A stretch of DNA of 8,640 bases, taken from positions 1-8,640 of the forward strand of contig CAIQJW010000072.1 in NCBI GenBank assembly GCA_903872255.1, in the 5' to 3' direction. The notes under the pieces are model-generated. The model worked only from the letters and a program-made list of their open reading frames with translations. It was not told the DNA's origin and ran no database searches. Position numbers and translations under genes: made by a program. Shown piece after piece: positions 5,991 to 8,640 of this stretch (position 1 is the first letter of the stretch; the number at the start of each line of letters is the position of its first letter). Origin of the DNA: an uncultured delta proteobacterium (GTDB lineage Bacteria; Desulfobacterota; Syntrophorhabdia; Syntrophorhabdales; Syntrophorhabdaceae).

Positions 5991-7870
5991 ATATGGACCT
6001 CCACCGATATGCGGGTCCCCTTTCCCGGTTCGCTTTGGATCACGCAGTTCCCCCCTATCGATAAAGCCCTCTCAGTTATATTGGTAAGTCCCCAGCGCCC
6101 CTTTTTCTTTGACTTTTCTATCTGGCCCCGATCAAAGCCTTTTCCATTGTCCTCAACTACGAGGGCTATATCGCGGTCATTCTGGTTCATGCCGATAATA
6201 ACAGTGGTGGCGCCGGAATGTTTTGCAACATTATTGAGGATCTCCTGGACTATCCTGAAAAGGGATGTCTCTGTATGCATATCGGGGCGTATCTGAAGAT
6301 CGTCACCGGCAACGGCAACCGTGATCCCCGTCCGGTCGCTAAAGTTTTCTGCGTACCCTTTGACAGCTGCAAGAAGGCCATAATCATCGAGGACCGGTGG
6401 GCGAAGTTTTGCCATAACATCGCGGATCGTAACAGCCGTGTCCTCTACCAGGGACATCGAATCCGTGATGCGCTTATCGAGAACGGCCAATTCCAGGGAA
6501 GCCAGCTTTGCTTTCATTATGCTCAGGTTAAGCCCGAGGGCCGTCAGGTTCTGTCCGACGAGATCGTGAAGCTCGCGCGCGATCTTTCGCCTTTCCATAT
6601 TTTCCGCCTCGGATAATTTCTTTGAGACAAGCATAAGCTGATTATTTATTCGTTCAAGTTCGCCAGTTCTGAGCTCAACCAACTGCTCCAGTTTCCCCTG
6701 ATACTTTTCGAGCGCGCGTTCATATTCTATCCGGGATGTAATGTCCTCACCCGAGCTTAAGATAACAGTGGCCCCCGTTGACTCATCAGTGAGGACCGTG
6801 TGGTGCCAGGCGATTATCCTTTCCTTATCCTCGGCGGTCATAACCGAGCTCTCCCGGTATTCTATCGCCTGGCCCCGGCCGGAAAAAAACCGTGAAAAAA
6901 ATAAGCGTTCCCCTTTTCTATCCATCGCAGGGATAAACGTATCGAACCAGTTCTTTCCGATCACCATTTCTTTGTCGCACTCCAATATTTCGCAGCCACG
7001 CCTGTTGATAAGAACGACTTTTTCAGAACTGTCTATGACGACGAATAATGTCCCGGCAATATTGAGATATGTCTCGGCACGATTTTTTTCGATGAGCAGC
7101 CTGTCCTCGCTTAATTTCAAATCCCGTAGAATAATACTGTACGGCTCTTTAAGGCCCGTTTTGATCATGGCCCGATAAATAAGGTAATACGATACGAGCT
7201 TAAAGTAATGTCCGGTCAGGTTCCATACTCCATAAACGTTCGCATACAGGGTAAGGGCCATTTCCGATAAAATAATAAATACGATCGATCCGATTATCAA
7301 TTTCAGGACCTTGCGGTCGAACCTTTCGCGATATCTCACAAGCGTGAATATTGAACCGATGAGAAAAATGATAATAATATACTCGCATATTATTTTGAAA
7401 CCCGTCAGCCCGACATTCTCATCAAAAGACCGGGGAAATATCCCGCTGAAGATCAAGATCATCACAACGGTTGAAACCGCTGTATAGACGAGGAACATTG
7501 TGGCCGGTTTCAATTTGCGCCCGATGAAGAATGGTGCGATACACAATGAAATGCTCTGCACGAATCGGCCTGCTATCCATAATTGGGTCGCCAGGTCAGC
7601 CCCTGCTGCCGGAAAAATATTCATACCCTTATAAGCCAGTGCGTGCCCGATATCGAAAATACCGGTAAAAAAGTAAGAGATCCCAAGGAAAAGCAGGTAG
7701 TTGCTGCCGATGAACTTTCGGGAGTTCCAGGCGATCATGAATATCCCGAAGGCTACAATGAGCGCAAAAAGCTCAGCGAGATTGTGGAATAAAAGATAGT
7801 TGTAAAGGCTTATCAGGTAAAGCCCGGCTATGATGACAACGGCCGGTGCTATCGCGGAGAATTTCCTCAA
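5987..7870 (-). CDS. Membrane sensor histidine kinase, MASE3-like + PAS + HisKA_3 + HATPase_c
   Basis: In this 627-residue inner-membrane kinase the N-terminal ~240 residues carry seven or eight hydrophobic segments (about 5-24, 31-48, 56-75, 97-116, 123-143, 158-178, 188-208, perhaps 222-236). Stretches such as LAELFALIVAFGIF, FDIGHALAYKGMN and TQLWIAGRFVQS resemble the MASE3 sensor domain. A PAS domain (about 262-382) ends in SGEDITSR and a coiled-coil linker (about 383-420) follows. The HisKA_3 domain has phospho-accepting H435 in KIARELHDLVGQ. The ATPase domain (about 530-625) has N box EILNNVAKHSG, G1 box DNGKGFD (574-580) and a GRWGLTNI G2 box. The start is TTG at 7870, with GAGGGGGG ending three bases upstream and an in-frame TGA six codons before it, so no longer start is available. 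The regulator overlaps its stop codon. The signal is unknown. Confidence 0.93.
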   Translation of the reverse strand: MRKFSAIAPAVVIIAGLYLISLYNYLLFHNLAELFALIVAFGIFMIAWNSRKFIGSNYLLFLGISYFFTGIFDIGHALAYKGMNIFPAAGADLATQLWIAGRFVQSISLCIAPFFIGRKLKPATMFLVYTAVSTVVMILIFSGIFPRSFDENVGLTGFKIICEYIIIIFLIGSIFTLVRYRERFDRKVLKLIIGSIVFIILSEMALTLYANVYGVWNLTGHYFKLVSYYLIYRAMIKTGLKEPYSIILRDLKLSEDRLLIEKNRAETYLNIAGTLFVVIDSSEKVVLINRRGCEILECDKEMVIGKNWFDTFIPAMDRKGERLFFSRFFSGRGQAIEYRESSVMTAEDKERIIAWHHTVLTDESTGATVILSSGEDITSRIEYERALEKYQGKLEQLVELRTGELERINNQLMLVSKKLSEAENMERRKIARELHDLVGQNLTALGLNLSIMKAKLASLELAVLDKRITDSMSLVEDTAVTIRDVMAKLRPPVLDDYGLLAAVKGYAENFSDRTGITVAVAGDDLQIRPDMHTETSLFRIVQEILNNVAKHSGATTVIIGMNQNDRDIALVVEDNGKGFDRGQIEKSKKKGRWGLTNITERALSIGGNCVIQSEPGKGTRISVEVHI

Positions 7871-7882
7871 TTGCCCCCCTCG

Positions 7883-7899
7883 TGGTCAACCCCTGACCA
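7883..7899. promoter_or_regulatory. Perfect palindrome TGGTCA-N5-TGACCA in the kinase leader
   Basis: TGGTCA (7883-7888) and TGACCA (7894-7899) are exact complements around ACCCC. The site lies between the candidate promoter and the Shine-Dalgarno of the MASE3 kinase, and its left arm is only a few bases from that Shine-Dalgarno. It could be a dimeric repressor operator or a small mRNA hairpin limiting ribosome access. No U tract follows, so termination is unlikely. Confidence 0.45.
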
Positions 7900-7931
7900 G
7901 ATCCGCGACAAATTATTATGTCTTACTCACA

Positions 7932-7960
7932 ATGATAATATTGTTCATGAAAATGTGCAA
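7932..7960 (-). promoter_or_regulatory. Candidate promoter for the MASE3 kinase/regulator operon
   Basis: On the minus strand TTGCAC (7960-7955) and TATCAT (7937-7932) are 17 bases apart. The -10 matches TATAAT at five of six positions, the -35 at three of six. Transcription would begin near 7925 and give a leader of about 55 bases containing the TGGTCA/TGACCA palindrome. The promoter starts only five bases after the U tract of the upstream terminator, a compact terminator-promoter arrangement. Confidence 0.45.
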
Positions 7961-7964
7961 ACCT

Positions 7965-8085
7965 AAAAAAACGTAAGGAGTGAGGAGTGAAAAGCCCAAG
8001 ATACTGGATTCCCGCTTTCGCGGGAATGACGACAGACAGGGCGAGAAACGCCTTACGCCTTACGCCTTAGGCCTCACGCCTTACG
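7965..8085 (-). terminator. Long-loop intrinsic terminator of the recD2 transcript, built on the heptamer array
   Basis: On the minus strand CGTAAGGCGTGAGG (8085-8072, within the heptamer array) can pair with CCTCACTCCTTACG (7985-7972): 13 of 14 positions match. The second arm is followed without a gap by seven U (7971-7965). The 86-base interior contains the perfect 8-bp palindrome at 8008-8027, which can stack as a nested hairpin and bring the arms together. Because the array repeats GTAAGGC, the downstream arm could pair in several registers. Stem plus immediate U7 after a gene end is standard for Rho-independent termination; the long interior is unusual. Confidence 0.6.
8008..8027. repeat. 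REP-like palindrome ATTCCCGC-TTTC-GCGGGAAT
   Basis: Two perfect 8-base arms surround a 4-base loop, within the longer stretch CTGGATTCCCG...GGGAATGACG (8004-8031). From memory, near-identical palindromes are scattered between genes in several bacterial groups as REP- or MITE-like elements. Only one copy is in this window. It has no U tract on either side, so alone it is not a terminator; here it is nested in the larger stem of 7965-8085. Confidence 0.75.
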
Positions 8086-8112
8086 CCTTACGATTTACGA
8101 TTTACGATTTAT
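8050..8112. repeat. Heptamer tandem array, 9 units of GCCTTAC / GATTTAC
   Basis: Nine contiguous 7-base units read GCCTTAC, GCCTTAC, GCCTTAG, GCCTCAC, GCCTTAC, GCCTTAC, GATTTAC, GATTTAC, GATTTAT. On the minus strand the units are GTAAGGC and GTAAATC. The array runs into the helicase gene: codons for the last five residues (INRKS) and the TAA stop come from the GATTTAC units. Two further heptamers of opposite bias, GGAGTGA twice, are at 7977-7990. The variant units suggest an older array than the one at 5261-5337. Confidence 0.93.
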
Positions 8113-8640
8113 GGTCTCTTTCAATCGTTCCGCCAACAAACTGTACCGCTTACGGGTCCGGTCGTTGTGTATAGCGATGGAAAGTGCTTTTTTTGTGCCT
8201 ACCAGGTAAACGAGCTTCTTTCCCCGGGTAACGGCGGTATAGATCAGGTTTCTCTGGAGAAGGAGATAGTGCTGCGTAAGGACCGGTACGATCACGGCGG
8301 GATATTCGCTTCCCTGTGATTTGTGGACCGAGATCGCGTACGCGAGAATCAGTTCGTCAAGCTCATTAAAGTCGTACGTTACTATCCTGCCGTCAAAATC
8401 GACCTTGACCTCCTGCATTTCCTTGTCGATGCGCACTATTCTCCCTATATCACCGTTGTAAACGTCCTTCTCGTAGTTGTTCCTGGTCTGGATCACCTTG
8501 TCGGCTGTTTTGAGAAGTCGTCCCGCCCGCGAGACACTATCCCGGGACCGGTTCAACACCTCCTGGAGTTGTGCGTTTACATTTGTGACCCCGACAACCC
8601 CCCGGTGCATGGGGGTCAATATCTGAATATCACTGAACGG
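8095..8640 (-). CDS. recD2: RecD2-type ATP-dependent DNA helicase, C-terminal fragment (runs off the window)
   Basis: This is the last 181 residues of a superfamily 1B helicase; the N-terminal part, with Walker A and B, lies beyond 8640. The frame is open to the window edge (PFSDIQILTPMHRG...), so the TTG at 8619 is internal, not a start. Visible elements are the motif IV region DIQILTPMHRGVVG, an SH3-like insert (NGDIGRIVRIDKEMQEVKVDFDG split by short loops), motif V AYAISVHKSQGSEYP and motif VI NLIYTAVTRGKKLVYLVG. These fit RecD-like helicases that unwind DNA 5' to 3'. RecD2 proteins, unlike RecD of RecBCD, usually act without RecB and RecC, but the N-terminal region that separates the two types is not visible. 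The last codons and the stop lie inside a heptamer repeat array, so the C-terminal tail may vary with repeat number. Confidence 0.88.
   Translation of the reverse strand, partial: PFSDIQILTPMHRGVVGVTNVNAQLQEVLNRSRDSVSRAGRLLKTADKVIQTRNNYEKDVYNGDIGRIVRIDKEMQEVKVDFDGRIVTYDFNELDELILAYAISVHKSQGSEYPAVIVPVLTQHYLLLQRNLIYTAVTRGKKLVYLVGTKKALSIAIHNDRTRKRYSLLAERLKETINRKS

Noticed and set aside
6218..7178. Plus-strand frames of 132 and 145 codons opposite the MASE3 kinase
   Set aside because: They are antisense to the PAS and catalytic regions of an intact kinase and have no family features.
8008..8027. Stand-alone intrinsic terminator
   Set aside because: The hairpin is strong but no U tract follows on either strand; it makes sense only as part of the larger stem ending at 7965.
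8095..8619. Complete small helicase gene starting at TTG 8619
   Set aside because: The frame stays open to 8640 and encodes conserved helicase residues (DIQILTP) across that position, so it is a fragment of a longer gene.

Overview
The window is bacterial: dense genes, Shine-Dalgarno sequences, 4-base start/stop overlaps and NarL-type two-component systems. The gene set (HisKA_3 kinases, one with a MASE3-like membrane domain, and a RecD2-type helicase), the ATTCCCGC...GCGGGAAT interspersed palindrome and the heptamer repeats would suit an environmental Gram-negative such as a member of Desulfobacterota or Nitrospirota. That placement is an impression, not a demonstration. I see no phage, transposase, CRISPR array, tRNA or rRNA.

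Layout. Positions 1-196 hold no recognisable gene. From 197 to 2421, on the minus strand, lies a soluble GAF/PAS histidine kinase followed by a NarL/FixJ response regulator, overlapping by GTGA. A 246-base divergent spacer (2422-2667) carries one extended -10 promoter in each direction. On the plus strand follow a nitronate monooxygenase/FabK-like flavoprotein (2668-3789) and an exported D-Ala-D-Ala dipeptidase of the VanX family (3812-4588), 22 bases apart and probably co-transcribed. From 4732 to 7870 the minus strand carries a second system: a MASE3-PAS histidine kinase, its NarL-type regulator (ATGA overlap) and, after a repeat-filled gap, a stand-alone receiver protein. The right edge (8095-8640, minus) is the C-terminal part of a RecD2-type helicase whose gene continues outside the window.

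How the genes work together. The two kinase/regulator pairs are each complete phosphorelay modules: one probably senses a cytosolic signal, the other a membrane-associated one. The single-domain receiver lies downstream of the second pair with its own candidate promoter, so it could share the kinase, act as a phosphate sink or signal by protein contact. The flavoenzyme and the dipeptidase show no obvious link to the signalling genes.

The most unusual material is between the genes. Two minus-strand genes (recD2 and the second NarL regulator) run at their stop codons into arrays of 7-base tandem repeats. Each array is followed by a short two-unit heptamer segment of opposite strand bias and then a U tract. 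At recD2 the parts fold well: a 14-bp stem (13 pairs) with a palindrome nested in its loop, followed directly by seven U, so the array seems to supply one arm of a long-loop intrinsic terminator. A third gap (4589-4731) has a similar plan with a perfect 9-bp inverted repeat enclosing a G-quadruplex-like sequence. A 15-base copy of the heptamer sequence also sits in the promoter region of the first kinase gene.
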